Below are positions 7,553-16,429 of a DNA stretch of 64,000 bases, piece after piece (position 1 is the first letter of the stretch; every line of letters begins with the position of its first letter). Position numbers and translations under genes: made by a program. Source of the stretch: JADJOY01 sp046331705 [NCBI: bacterium] (GTDB lineage: Bacteria; JADJOY01); contig JAXLQJ010000006.1 in the NCBI GenBank assembly GCA_046331705.1, positions 124,001 through 188,000 on the forward strand, given 5' to 3'. The notes beneath the pieces are model-generated. The model saw only the letters and a program-made list of their open reading frames with translations. It did no database searches and was not told the origin of the DNA.

Positions 7553-9727
7553 TCACTCGGGGGCGGCGTTGCGGAAGCGCGAGCGGATGCGCTCCTGGAA
7601 GAGCGGGTCGCTCCACGGTTGCGCGCCGTGGAGGATCTCGAGCAGGCGGCCACCCGGCGCGACCAGGTAGCTGCGGGGCACGTGATACGAGAGCTCGATG
7701 CGGTCGGCGATGCCGCCGTGGGGCGCCAGGAAGGAGTGGAAGCCGAACCCCACGCGCTGGGTGAAGGCGCCGATGGTCGGCGCCATGGCGGTGGGTTCGA
7801 CCGACACGAAGATCACCCGCGCCTGGCTGGTGGCTTCGAGGCGCTGACGAAACGCGAGCAGCGCCGGCAGCTCGGCGAGGCACGGCTGACACCAGGTCGC
7901 CCACAGATGAACGATGCTCGGCCCCGCGGCGAGATCGGCGACGGCGTGCTCGCCACCGGACACGTCCGCGACCCGAAAGTCGAGGCGCGCGGACGGCTGC
8001 GGCGGCGGTGGAGCGCAGGGCGTCGGCGCGCTGGCGCGCGCGACGGCGCGCTCCATCGCTGCGTCGAAGCCGTCCGGATGCGGGTAGAACCACTCCTCGA
8101 CGATGGCGCCGTCCGGGCTCACGAAGATCGAGGTCGGCGTCGAGACCACGGCGTAGCGCTCGTTGACCGCGCCGCCCCAATCGTCGAGCACCGGAAAGGA
8201 GATGCCGGTGCGCTGCACGTATTCGGTGGTGACGGCGCGGCGCGAAGGCTCGCCCGGTTTGTCGGCGGGCACACGCGTCACCGAGATCACGTCGATGGCG
8301 CCGGGATGTGCCGCGAGCCAGCGCACCAGCTGCGGCAGCTCCTGCTGGCAGTGCTTGCACGTGGCCGACCAGAACACCAGCATCGTCGGACGGCCGCGGC
8401 GGGGCTCGAAGGTGAACGCGTCGCTGGTGCCGAAACGCGGCAGCTGGAAGCCGGGCGCGCAGCTGCGATCGAGATCCATGCCAGGGAAATAGGGGTACTT
8501 GTTGGCGAGCGTCGGGACGTCGTCGCCGGCGGCCACGCGCGCCACCAGCTCGGCGGCGGTGAGCGGGCCGGTGGCGGAGGCCAGCCGCTGGCCGAGGTCC
8601 TTGACCCCCGACACCACGAATCGTCCCTGGCCGTCGAAGAGCACCAGGCTCGGCACGTCCTCGGCGCGCACGGCCTTCGCGAGCGCGAAGTCGTCGTCGA
8701 TCAAGAGCGGCACGTCGGCGGGCACCGGTAGCAGGCCGAAGGTCTCGTAGAGCTCTTCCTCGCGCTTCTCTGCACGCTTGCCGGCGACGGCGTAGACCTC
8801 GATTCGCGGCCACCGCTGGCGCATCGTCGTCGTGAACGCGACGAGGGCTCGCTCCGACCAGGCGAAGCCCGGTGCCCAGAAGACCAGCGCGATCGGCGTG
8901 CCTTGCCCGAGTCGCGCCTCGAGGTCGAGCGTCTCGGCCCGGAAGTGACCGGGCTCGGCGATCACGCGGCGCGGTGCCGCGGGCAAGCGGAACACCCCGG
9001 GAGCGGTCGCGTCGGCGTGCGTGGTCGTGGCTGGCGTGGGCACGGCCGCGGCACTCGCGAGGGTGACGGGCGCGCTCGGTGCGGCGTGCGCGCGGATCCG
9101 AGCGGCCTCGTGAACGTGGTTTCGATAGACCCGCTCGGTCCCGGTGGCGGTGCCGAGGAGCACCACCCACGCGAGCGCGGTCATGCGCAGGGGATAGGGC
9201 CACGCGAGCAGGCTCGCGAGGGTCTGGCTGACCAGCATGCGCGGGCCCTGCTCGGCGAGCAGCGCCACCAGCACCGGGATCGCCAAGCTCACGGCGTAGA
9301 GACGCATGCACCACAGGCACAGGAAGCCGATCTCGAACTTCGAGATGAAGAAGAGCGCCACCGAGAGCGCGCTCGCCACGAGCCCGAGCACGAACGCGTG
9401 CGCGTGGTATTGCGGCTCGCGGCGCCCCGCCCAGACCAAGCCGAGCACCAGGACGTAGAAGGGCGGCGCCAGCGCGGCGATCGGGATGCCCGCGATCTCG
9501 GACCAGGCGCTGGTGTTGACCGCCTCGCAATCGACGGTCTCGCTCTGCGGGCAGTTCTCGAGGGTGAAGGACTTGTCGCCGTAGAGCTGGGAATCGTGAT
9601 GCGCCGTGAGGTAGAGGCCGATGGCGGTGCCGGCGAGCAACACCGCGGTGAGCGCCACGCGCGCGACCGTGCGGCGCGGGCTCGCCCAAGTCTCGTGCCG
9701 GGCCTGCATGGGATCGAGGCGGGTCAC
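7553..9727 (-). CDS. VKOR domain fused to three thioredoxin-fold domains
   Basis: A 724-residue membrane protein. Residues 1-200 form a vitamin K epoxide reductase domain: hydrophobic segments near 22-42, 84-100, 110-130, 140-160 and 180-195, loop cysteines at 59 and 67, and the quinone-side CLWC at 137-140. Bacterial VKOR re-oxidises a thioredoxin-like partner using quinone, driving disulphide formation. Three thioredoxin-like folds follow: residues 265-400 with WAPGFAW where the CxxC should be, so probably inactive; residues 430-560 with CKHC at 457-460; and residues 580-724 with WCQPC at 612-616. The last two resemble TlpA/ResA domains. One VKOR with one thioredoxin domain is common; three domains is unusual. 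The Trx part should face the periplasm. Confidence 0.9.
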   Translation of the reverse strand: MTRLDPMQARHETWASPRRTVARVALTAVLLAGTAIGLYLTAHHDSQLYGDKSFTLENCPQSETVDCEAVNTSAWSEIAGIPIAALAPPFYVLVLGLVWAGRREPQYHAHAFVLGLVASALSVALFFISKFEIGFLCLWCMRLYAVSLAIPVLVALLAEQGPRMLVSQTLASLLAWPYPLRMTALAWVVLLGTATGTERVYRNHVHEAARIRAHAAPSAPVTLASAAAVPTPATTTHADATAPGVFRLPAAPRRVIAEPGHFRAETLDLEARLGQGTPIALVFWAPGFAWSERALVAFTTTMRQRWPRIEVYAVAGKRAEKREEELYETFGLLPVPADVPLLIDDDFALAKAVRAEDVPSLVLFDGQGRFVVSGVKDLGQRLASATGPLTAAELVARVAAGDDVPTLANKYPYFPGMDLDRSCAPGFQLPRFGTSDAFTFEPRRGRPTMLVFWSATCKHCQQELPQLVRWLAAHPGAIDVISVTRVPADKPGEPSRRAVTTEYVQRTGISFPVLDDWGGAVNERYAVVSTPTSIFVSPDGAIVEEWFYPHPDGFDAAMERAVARASAPTPCAPPPPQPSARLDFRVADVSGGEHAVADLAAGPSIVHLWATWCQPCLAELPALLAFRQRLEATSQARVIFVSVEPTAMAPTIGAFTQRVGFGFHSFLAPHGGIADRIELSYHVPRSYLVAPGGRLLEILHGAQPWSDPLFQERIRSRFRNAAPE

Positions 9728-9776
9728 GCGACGGGGGGATTCGGGACGCGCCGGGCGTGACCTTCGCGCCGCTGCA

Positions 9777-10685
9777 TCAGGGCAACGTCCAGCGCTGCAG
9801 GAAATCCCAGAGCAGGTCGGGAGAATGGAGATCGTCGCCGGGATGGCAGCCGGGAATCAGCTCCGGGCTCACGTTGCCCCACCAGCAATGGCCTTGATTC
9901 GCGACGATGCAGTGCGTGACCTCGACGCCGCCGGCGCAGCCGTCGTAGGTGGTGCAGGTCGCGTCACCTTGCTGATAGGTCACGCGCCCCGAGCCGGTGC
10001 AGGCGTCGAGCTCGCGCCAGCGCTCGACGGTCGCCACGCGAGACTCGAGCTCGTCGAGGCTGCCGCTGATCTGGAGCACCGGCACCGGTCGCGTGAGGTT
10101 GCACTCGAGCTCGGGCGAGAGGTTTCCCACCACGGGCCCGATCGCCGCGACCAAGTCCGAGGCCTCGCAGGCCAAGCGGTGCGACAGGTAGGCGCCGTTC
10201 GACATGCCCACGGAATAGACGCGGCTCGGGTCGACGCAGACTTTTCCCGCGACCTCGTCCGCGAGCGCGCGGATGAAGCCGACGTCGTCCAGATTCGTCT
10301 GCGCCGGCTGGCCGCAGCACTCGTCGCCGCCGTTCCACGCCGCCGGGAAACCGGTGCCGTCGGGCTGCACCACGAGAAAGCCCGCTGCATCCGCCTTGCG
10401 GTCCATCTGCGACTCGTAGGTCCAGATGTCGGTGAAGAAGCCGCCGCCCAGCACGAACGGATGAAGGTTGAAGACGAGCGGCGCGGGATGCGAGCCGTCG
10501 TACCCCGGTGGCACGTGGACGAAGTAGCGACGCGTGAGGCCATCGCGGTCGAGGGTGAACGCGTGGTCGCCCGGCGTGAGGCTGGTGGGCGGACAGCTCG
10601 GCGCGTCGGCGGCGCCCTCGTTCGCGCACGCCGCGGCGAGCGCACACGCGAGGGCCACGAGCGTGGCGGTGATCCGCGAGGACAT
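9777..10685 (-). CDS. Secreted PHB depolymerase-type esterase (alpha/beta hydrolase), lipoprotein
   Basis: A 302-residue lipoprotein (Cys20 after LAAA) of the LpqC/PHB-depolymerase and feruloyl esterase type (CE1-like). The nucleophile elbow is GMSNGAY with Ser162. The oxyanion strand is VFNLHPF near residue 73, and the catalytic His lies in GHCWWG near residue 270. Eight or more cysteines (for example DECCG) point to disulphides outside the cytoplasm. Such enzymes release short acyl or hydroxycinnamoyl esters from polymers. The start is set by the signal peptide. A good promoter (10695-10723) would put the transcript start within about three bases of this ATG, and no ribosome site is visible, so the message is probably leaderless. 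Confidence 0.88.
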   Translation of the reverse strand: MSSRITATLVALACALAAACANEGAADAPSCPPTSLTPGDHAFTLDRDGLTRRYFVHVPPGYDGSHPAPLVFNLHPFVLGGGFFTDIWTYESQMDRKADAAGFLVVQPDGTGFPAAWNGGDECCGQPAQTNLDDVGFIRALADEVAGKVCVDPSRVYSVGMSNGAYLSHRLACEASDLVAAIGPVVGNLSPELECNLTRPVPVLQISGSLDELESRVATVERWRELDACTGSGRVTYQQGDATCTTYDGCAGGVEVTHCIVANQGHCWWGNVSPELIPGCHPGDDLHSPDLLWDFLQRWTLP

Positions 10686-10694
10686 GGCGCGGTT

Positions 10695-10723
10695 ACGGTA
10701 CGAGCGGCTCGCGATCGGGTCAA
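10695..10723 (-). promoter_or_regulatory. Sigma-70 type promoter of the esterase gene
   Basis: On the minus strand TTGACC (10718-10723), 17 bp, then TACCGT (10695-10700). The predicted start of transcription is about 10688, and the ATG is at 10685. A pair of 14-bp direct repeats abuts the -35 box. Confidence 0.65.
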
Positions 10724-10751
10724 CCGAGAGCATCGGCCCGAGAGCATCGGT
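10724..10751. repeat. Tandem 14-bp direct repeat upstream of the esterase promoter
   Basis: CCGAGAGCATCGGC followed immediately by CCGAGAGCATCGGT: 13 of 14 bases identical. It begins at the base next to the -35 box of the minus-strand esterase promoter and lies about 120 bases before the divergent porin gene. The position fits an activator site. Confidence 0.6.
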
Positions 10752-10872
10752 CCGGCGCGCGAGGCCGCGGATCGTTCGTCGCGTTCCGCAGCCTGGTCGC
10801 CATCCGCGCCGCGGCGTCTCGTCGAACCCGGGATTGCGCCGTCGCGGCGAATGGGGGTATGTCGGGCGCGCC

Positions 10873-12213
10873 ATGCGCCGCCCCCCGACGCCTTCCCTGC
10901 GATTCCCGCCTTCGCACCGAGTACCGAGCGCAGCGCTCGCGTGGGTCTGCGGCGCGGCGCTCGCGAGTGCCCTCGGATTCGGCTCGATCCCGTCGGCGCA
11001 AGCGGCGGAGCCCGGGGCGCCCGCGGCGGCCGCGAGCGGCGGCTGGGTGGGGGAGCTGGCGCGACGCATCCGGCTCTCGGGAAACGCGGACGTGGGCTTT
11101 CTCTACGGCGAAGCGCGCTCGCGTGCGCCGGACGGCCGCTGGGTGATCGACAACGCGCGGCTCTTCCTCGACGCCGACCTCGTGGACCGCGACGACCTGC
11201 CGCTCGAGGGCTGGCTCGACGACGCGAGCCTCTACCTCGAGTGGGACCTCTATCGGCACACCACGTTTCTCGACGACGTCGGCTCGCTCTACGTGCGCCT
11301 CGATCACCTCGCGGGCTCGTCCGCGCTCAACGTGAAGGTCGGTCGCATGGCGATTCCGTTCGGCTTCGAGTACCCGCGCTGGAGCGAGGACCGGCCGGCG
11401 AACCCGCTGGCGGGGTTCTCCGCCGCGCAGCCCTACGGTTGGGACGAGGGTGTCGAGCTCTTCGGCGCGCTGGCCGACGACCGTGTCCGCTATCAGGCGG
11501 CGCTCCTCGACGGTGACGAGCGCGTGGGCGTGAACACCCAAGCCACGCCGTCGTTCGCGGCGAAGCTCACGGTCGCTCCGCTCGCGTGGCTCTCGGTGAG
11601 CGGCAGCGGCTACACCTCGGGCAAGCTCGGTACCGTCGGCCATCCGGTGTGGTCGGCGCTGATCGTGGCGTCGACGCCCTTTCCGCCGCTCAGCGCCAAT
11701 CCCTACGATCCGAGTTACGTGGATGCGGAGGGCGAAGCGGAGCCGGTGCGCCTCGACGGCGTTCGTGCCTGGGAAGCGGACGTCGTCCTCGACGACGGCG
11801 GCGCGGCGCGCGTGTGGCTCGGTTACGGCCAGGTCCACGTCGACGGGCGCGGCGAGCCCATCGCCGGGCGTCGCCTTCAGTACGGCGCTGCGGAGGGCAC
11901 GCTCGGCCTCGGCGTGCTCGCGCCGAGCCTCGATCGCCTCTACCTGGCGGCGCGGGTGAGCTTCATCGGTACCTTCGACGATCGGCAGGGCTATCTGCTC
12001 AACGTCGACGACGACGGCTTCGAGCTGGGATTCGACACCCAGCTCGTCCAGATCACGGAGCTCGGCCTCGGCGTCCGGCTGACCAAGCACCTGACGCTCA
12101 AGGCCGAGTACGCGGCGGTCGACTTCGACCTCGTGGACGGCGCGCCCGCGGAGGCGCGGGCCGCCGCTCACGCCCGCGGTTACGGGGCGCTCACGCTGGC
12201 CGCGGGATTCTGA
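10873..12213 (+). CDS. Outer-membrane porin, OprO/OprP (phosphate-selective porin) type
   Basis: A 446-residue protein with a signal peptide (cleavage after QAA) and a beta-barrel pattern of alternating residues throughout. It ends in GF, so the last residue is Phe, as outer-membrane barrels do. Recognisable blocks of the OprO/P family are LFLDADL, LYLEWDLY, VKVGRMAIPFGFEY and the final LTLKAEYAAVDFD. That family forms anion or phosphate-selective channels, and many bacterial members have other substrates. The gene converges on, and overlaps by 34 bases, the phosphoesterase gene at 12180-14645. That would suit a phosphate uptake role but is not proof. The open frame extends upstream; the signal peptide sets the start. 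Confidence 0.85.
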   Translation: MRRPPTPSLRFPPSHRVPSAALAWVCGAALASALGFGSIPSAQAAEPGAPAAAASGGWVGELARRIRLSGNADVGFLYGEARSRAPDGRWVIDNARLFLDADLVDRDDLPLEGWLDDASLYLEWDLYRHTTFLDDVGSLYVRLDHLAGSSALNVKVGRMAIPFGFEYPRWSEDRPANPLAGFSAAQPYGWDEGVELFGALADDRVRYQAALLDGDERVGVNTQATPSFAAKLTVAPLAWLSVSGSGYTSGKLGTVGHPVWSALIVASTPFPPLSANPYDPSYVDAEGEAEPVRLDGVRAWEADVVLDDGGAARVWLGYGQVHVDGRGEPIAGRRLQYGAAEGTLGLGVLAPSLDRLYLAARVSFIGTFDDRQGYLLNVDDDGFELGFDTQLVQITELGLGVRLTKHLTLKAEYAAVDFDLVDGAPAEARAAAHARGYGALTLAAGF

Positions 12214-14645
12214 GCGCGCGCGGCGTCGCGCTCGCGGGCGTGCTCGACGTACTCGTCGAAGGCGCGCTGACCGGCGGCAGGATCGAGCTGGGGCGAGCCC
12301 ACGCGCGCGATCCGCTCGTGCGCCCAGAGCATCGCTTGCAGGCCCTCGGCCTCGTCGGGATCGAGGAAGCGCATGTTGGCCGTGGCGTCGGCGCATGCGG
12401 TTCCGGGCACGCCGCGCTCTTCCGGGATGGTGCGCGGGAGCGCCGTGAACGGGCTCGCATCGGGGTGCTCGGTGAAGAGGTCCCACATCGGCTGGGCCCG
12501 CTCGTCGTAATGGGTGAGCGGCGGCAGCCCGAGGAGGTGCTCGATCGTCGCGTGCCAGTTGCCCTCGTGGTAGAGGACCGGCGAGACGTAGCCGCGACGC
12601 GTCCACGGCGAGATCGCGAGCAGGATCGAGCGGTGCGCGTCGATGTGATCGACGCCGTCCTGGGGATCGTCCTCGACCACCAAGACCAGCGACGACTCCC
12701 AGTACTTGCTGTGGGAGAGCCAGTCGACGAGCTGGCCGGTCGCGAGGTCGTTGTCGGCGACCATCGAGCGCGGCGTCGGGAAGACCGGGCTGCAGCCCAG
12801 CGTGTGATCGTTGGGGAAGAGCATGAAGGCCACCCGCGGCAGCCCGTCGCGCTCCCACTCCGCGATGCGGCCGGCGAGCTTGTCGACGTCCTTCGACAAC
12901 GGAAAGAAGAACGGCGGGTCGACCGCGCTCCAGTTCATGAGCGAGGTGTCGAGGATCATCCCGCGGGGAAACATGCCGACCGCCTCGCCGTAGTTGCGGA
13001 AGCGGATGCCGTGGTCGAGCAGGTTCTGGAAGAGGTATTGCTTCTTCGGGTACGTCGCGGGATTGGCCACGACCTCGATGAAGAATGGCCCGGGACGCCC
13101 TTCGGCGAAGCGGTTCTTCTCCATGTAGGTGTTGGAGATGGCGCCGGTGAGGATCTGGTGCCCTTGGTCCGAGATCTCGGCGTTCGAGTAGTAGTTGTCG
13201 CCGCTCGCGAAGCGCTCGGCGAGGGCGCGCAGGTTCGGCGTCACGTCGCTGCAGTAGAGGCAGTTCTCGGCGACGCCGTCGGCGGCGGGCCAATCGCCGA
13301 GGAGCGCGTCGTAGGTCTTGTTCTCGCGCACCACGATCAGGAGGTGCTCGATGGGAGATGCGCCGCCGCGCTCGCGCGGCACCGGATTCGCGAAGCGGCG
13401 GGCGTCGACGTCGAAGAGATTCGCCGAGCGCGCGTTCATGGTGTCGATGCGCGCGGCGAGCTCGGCGAGCTGGGCGTCGGAGGGGATGTCCACGAGCTGC
13501 ACGGTGGCGCCGTTGCGCAGCTGGGCGTGCACCGGGCCGGTCGGTCCCGCGCCCGTGCCCTTCGCGTTGGCGACGTAGAGGCGCTTGCCGTCGGGTGAGA
13601 CCGCCACCGCCGTCGGGTACCACGCCGTGGGGATGCCGCCGATCACGCGGCTGGTCGCGAGATCGACCACCGCGATCTCGTTCTCGGTCGCTTGCGCGAC
13701 GTAGAGCCGCGCGCCGTCCGGCGAGAACGCGAGCGCGTTGGGACCGGTGCCGTAACCCTGGGCGTCGATGGTGCGCAGATCGATCGAGCGCTCGACGCGG
13801 CGCTTCGCGAGGTCGATGCTCGTGATGGTGTCCTCGTCGGCGTTGGCGACCCACAGCCGCCCGCCGTCGGCGGCGACCGCGAGGCCCTCGGGATTCTTGG
13901 GCACGTCGAGGGTGGCGAGCCGCACGGGCGCCGCGGGATCGCGGACGTCGAAGATCTCCACGGTGGAGTCGCGCTCCGCCGAGACGTAGGCCTCGCTTCC
14001 GTCCGGCGAGAGCGCGACGTCGAACGGGTTGTTGCCGGTTCCGATCGTGCCCACGTGCGCGCCGTCGGAGGTGGCGATGATCTCGAGCCCGCGCCCCGCC
14101 TGATTGACCGCGTAGAGCAGCGCGCCGTCGGGACTGAGGGCGAGGCCCGCGGGGAAGCGCAGCCGGCTCGGGTAGGAGGCGCGGCTGGTGAGCGTGTCGC
14201 CGTCCCAGCCGAGGACCTCGATGGTGCTGGTGCCGCCGCCGGCGGCGTAGAGCGTGCGTCCGTCGGACGAGACCTCGAGGCCGGCGTAGAGCGCCGCGCG
14301 CTCGACGGAGGAGCGCGCGACCGCCTGCGCGGTATCGATGGCGGTGACGGTCTGCGGGCCGCGACCGGTCGAGGTCGCGAACACCGTGGCGCCGTCGGGT
14401 GAGATCGCGACGCTGAGCGGGATCTCGTCCACCGCCACCATCGTCCCGAGCGGCTCGATCATGCGGCCGTTGGGCAGGATCCAGCGTCCCGCTCCTGCGG
14501 GGCCCACCTTGAGTCGCGCTTCGTCGCGGATCGCGAGCCCCGGTGTGGGCTCGCTGGAACGATCGGACGAACAGCTCGCCGCGGCGAGCAGCAGGCACGT
14601 CGCGGCGAGGCTCACGCGAATGGGCGCGGACGGTCTCGGGATCAT
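12180..14645 (-). CDS. Beta-propeller (YncE/YVTN) plus phosphoesterase lipoprotein
   Basis: An 821-residue lipoprotein (Cys25 after AAAS). Residues about 70-400 are a seven-bladed propeller of LSPDG...LYV(A/T)N repeats; VAVSPDGKRLYVANA is one blade. From about residue 435 the phosphoesterase domain (PF04185, phospholipase C/acid phosphatase type) starts with LLIVVRENKTYDALLGD, followed by PNLRALAERF, SDQGHQILTG and PNDHTLG. The combination is known as a bifunctional YncE/alkaline-phosphatase-like protein. The probable role is hydrolysis of phosphate esters in the periplasm or outside the cell. Its 3' end overlaps the convergent porin gene by 34 bases inside coding sequence of both. The gene is divergent from the methyltransferase at 14783 across 137 bases. 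Confidence 0.9.
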   Translation of the reverse strand: MIPRPSAPIRVSLAATCLLLAAASCSSDRSSEPTPGLAIRDEARLKVGPAGAGRWILPNGRMIEPLGTMVAVDEIPLSVAISPDGATVFATSTGRGPQTVTAIDTAQAVARSSVERAALYAGLEVSSDGRTLYAAGGGTSTIEVLGWDGDTLTSRASYPSRLRFPAGLALSPDGALLYAVNQAGRGLEIIATSDGAHVGTIGTGNNPFDVALSPDGSEAYVSAERDSTVEIFDVRDPAAPVRLATLDVPKNPEGLAVAADGGRLWVANADEDTITSIDLAKRRVERSIDLRTIDAQGYGTGPNALAFSPDGARLYVAQATENEIAVVDLATSRVIGGIPTAWYPTAVAVSPDGKRLYVANAKGTGAGPTGPVHAQLRNGATVQLVDIPSDAQLAELAARIDTMNARSANLFDVDARRFANPVPRERGGASPIEHLLIVVRENKTYDALLGDWPAADGVAENCLYCSDVTPNLRALAERFASGDNYYSNAEISDQGHQILTGAISNTYMEKNRFAEGRPGPFFIEVVANPATYPKKQYLFQNLLDHGIRFRNYGEAVGMFPRGMILDTSLMNWSAVDPPFFFPLSKDVDKLAGRIAEWERDGLPRVAFMLFPNDHTLGCSPVFPTPRSMVADNDLATGQLVDWLSHSKYWESSLVLVVEDDPQDGVDHIDAHRSILLAISPWTRRGYVSPVLYHEGNWHATIEHLLGLPPLTHYDERAQPMWDLFTEHPDASPFTALPRTIPEERGVPGTACADATANMRFLDPDEAEGLQAMLWAHERIARVGSPQLDPAAGQRAFDEYVEHARERDAARAQNPAASVSAP

Positions 14646-14782
14646 GGGTGTCGCTCGTGGGAATGGCCGCCGGCGGGCGACGTGCCGCGCCTCGACCGAT
14701 CTTGGTGAGGAGCGGCTCTCTTGTCCATCCCGCGGCGACTGGGCTTGGCGCCCGGCCCGCGCTCAGCGAAGGTCGCCTCGCC

Positions 14783-15529
14783 ATGACGAAGCGTGCGTTC
14801 CTGTGCTGGCGCGCGGCGGTGATCTTCTTCGCCAACGTGCCGAACCTGCTCATGGTGCTGTGGCTCTTCTTCTGGGTCACGCGCACCACCGCGACCGCCA
14901 CACCCGGCGCGTGGCGCTGGAACGCCGGCGCGTTCGCGCTCTTCGTGGTGCTTCACAGCCTCAGCGCGACGCCCGCGTGGAAGCGCGCTTTCGGCAAGCT
15001 CTTCCCCGAGGCCTTCGAGCGGGCGGCGTACGTCGTGCTATCCGGTGTCTCGCTGCTGGCGCTGCTGGCGGTGTGGCGGCCGATGCCCACGCTGATCTGG
15101 CGCGTCGAGGGGATCCTCGGACACGTGCTCGACGGAGTGTTCTGGATCGCGCTCGGCTGCGCGTGGTGGGTGGGACAGCAATTCGACCAGGCGGCATTCG
15201 TGGGAACGCGGCAGCTCGCCGCCCACTTCCGGGGTGAGCCGCCGCCCACGTCCCCGTTCGTGGTGAAGGGACCGTTTCGCTTCAGCCGCCACCCGATGTA
15301 CCTGGCGATGATCGTGCTGATGTGGAGCGCATCGACGCTGACCTCGGGGCGCTTGCTCTTCAACGTGCTCGCCACCGCGTATTTCGTGATCGGCTCGCGG
15401 CTGGAGGAGCGGCGCTTGGTGGCCGAGATCGGCGCGCCGTACCTGGAGTATCGACGTCACGTGCCCGCGCTCTGGCCGCGGCTCACGCCGTGGACGCCCG
15501 AGATTGCCGGTGCGCCCGGGCGCTCGTAG
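14783..15529 (+). CDS. Membrane methyltransferase of the ICMT/NnrU/MddA superfamily
   Basis: A 248-residue protein with about five membrane segments (near 10-30, 45-60, 80-97, 112-130 and 178-205). The C-terminal signature GPFRFSRHPMYLAMI and the later RLEERRLVAEIG...Y match the S-adenosylmethionine site of isoprenylcysteine-type methyltransferases. The length and the N-terminal layout fit MddA, the methanethiol S-methyltransferase that makes dimethyl sulphide, and its close relative NnrU. The two cannot be told apart by eye. It starts at the ATG just after the divergent phosphoesterase region; longer upstream starts would leave the membrane topology without a proper N-terminus. The next gene is 126 bases downstream. 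Confidence 0.78.
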   Translation: MTKRAFLCWRAAVIFFANVPNLLMVLWLFFWVTRTTATATPGAWRWNAGAFALFVVLHSLSATPAWKRAFGKLFPEAFERAAYVVLSGVSLLALLAVWRPMPTLIWRVEGILGHVLDGVFWIALGCAWWVGQQFDQAAFVGTRQLAAHFRGEPPPTSPFVVKGPFRFSRHPMYLAMIVLMWSASTLTSGRLLFNVLATAYFVIGSRLEERRLVAEIGAPYLEYRRHVPALWPRLTPWTPEIAGAPGRS

Positions 15530-15631
15530 TCGCCGCGCCGAACCCGCGGTTGCTCGCCTCGCGCGCGCCGTCCTCGCGCGTTGCGCACGGTTTCGGAGCG
15601 GTGGCCCGCACGGCCGCCCAGGAAACGCTGG

Positions 15632-15637
15632 TACACT
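15632..15637 (+). promoter_or_regulatory. Possible -10 box before the cupredoxin operon
   Basis: TACACT, 18 bases before the ATG at 15656, fits the TAnnnT pattern seen before other genes in this window. No convincing -35 box lies 16-18 bp upstream, so an activator would be needed. Confidence 0.3.
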
Positions 15638-15655
15638 CGCCGCCCGAAGCGCACG

Positions 15656-16429
15656 ATGGCCCGCGTGAGGATCCGGTCTGGCTTTCGGCATCGAGCGACG
15701 TCGCGCGTGATTCCCGCCGCGGCGTGGGTCGGGATCGCGGCGGCGCTCGCGACCGCCTGCGCGACGATCCGCGTTCCCGCGCCCGCGCCGGGCACCGCCA
15801 CGCTCTTCGGAACCGTTCGGCTCTTGCCCCACGAGGGCCTCGCCAGCGCACCCGTCGCCGGCGCGTACGGTGACCGCGCGCTTCGCGACGCGGAGCTGGT
15901 GAGCTACGCAAAGCCGGGTTTCGCGGTCGTGACCGCGCTCGGGCTGCCGTCGCCGCGCGGCACCGTGGCGCTCGCCGTTCGCGGCTCTCGCTTCGGCGTT
16001 CGCCTCGAGCCGCGTTTCGCCGCCACCGGCGAAGGCGGGACGATCGCGCTGCGCAACGAGGACGAGCGGGCGCACGTGATCTCGTGCCCCGCCCACGGTT
16101 TGCTGACGACCCTCGCGCGCGGCGCCGCGACCCAGCTCACCGCGAGCATCGCCGGCGAGGTGCGCTGTTTCGTGCTCGACGGCGCAGACGACGGCGCCGA
16201 CGGCGGCGCCGAGGCGAGCGTGTACGTGGCCGCCGGCCCGTTCGCGGTGATCGGCGCGGACGGGAGCTGGCTGCTGGAAGGCCTCACGCCGCCGCCGGCA
16301 GCGCCACCGAGCGCGGCCGCGCCGCTCACGCTTCAGGTATGGCACCCGCGTTTCCCGCCCGCGATGCAGCCCGTCCAGATCGAGGTGGGCAGCGCGAAAC
16401 GCGTCGACGTCGAGCTGCAAGTGCGATGA
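15656..16429 (+). CDS. Lipoprotein with degenerate cupredoxin fold
   Basis: A 257-residue lipoprotein (Cys35 after ATA). Residues 125-195 run parallel to the copper site of the next gene. There is a His (140) in RNEDERAHV, where the true cupredoxin has THNAFS, and a Cys (171) in GEVRCF. The following C-x2-H-x2-M part of a type-1 copper centre is replaced by an Asp/Gly-rich loop at 175-186 (GADDGADGG). It therefore looks like a cupredoxin that lost its copper ligands and gained an acidic, perhaps metal-binding, loop. Its stop overlaps the start of the next gene (ATGA), so the two proteins are made together. The function is unknown. Confidence 0.75.
   Translation: MARVRIRSGFRHRATSRVIPAAAWVGIAAALATACATIRVPAPAPGTATLFGTVRLLPHEGLASAPVAGAYGDRALRDAELVSYAKPGFAVVTALGLPSPRGTVALAVRGSRFGVRLEPRFAATGEGGTIALRNEDERAHVISCPAHGLLTTLARGAATQLTASIAGEVRCFVLDGADDGADGGAEASVYVAAGPFAVIGADGSWLLEGLTPPPAAPPSAAAPLTLQVWHPRFPPAMQPVQIEVGSAKRVDVELQVR

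Noticed and set aside
10720-14901. 1393-residue minus-strand open frame
   Set aside because: It lies out of frame with the phosphoesterase and antisense to the porin, and its translation is low-complexity Arg/Ala sequence, a GC-rich artefact.
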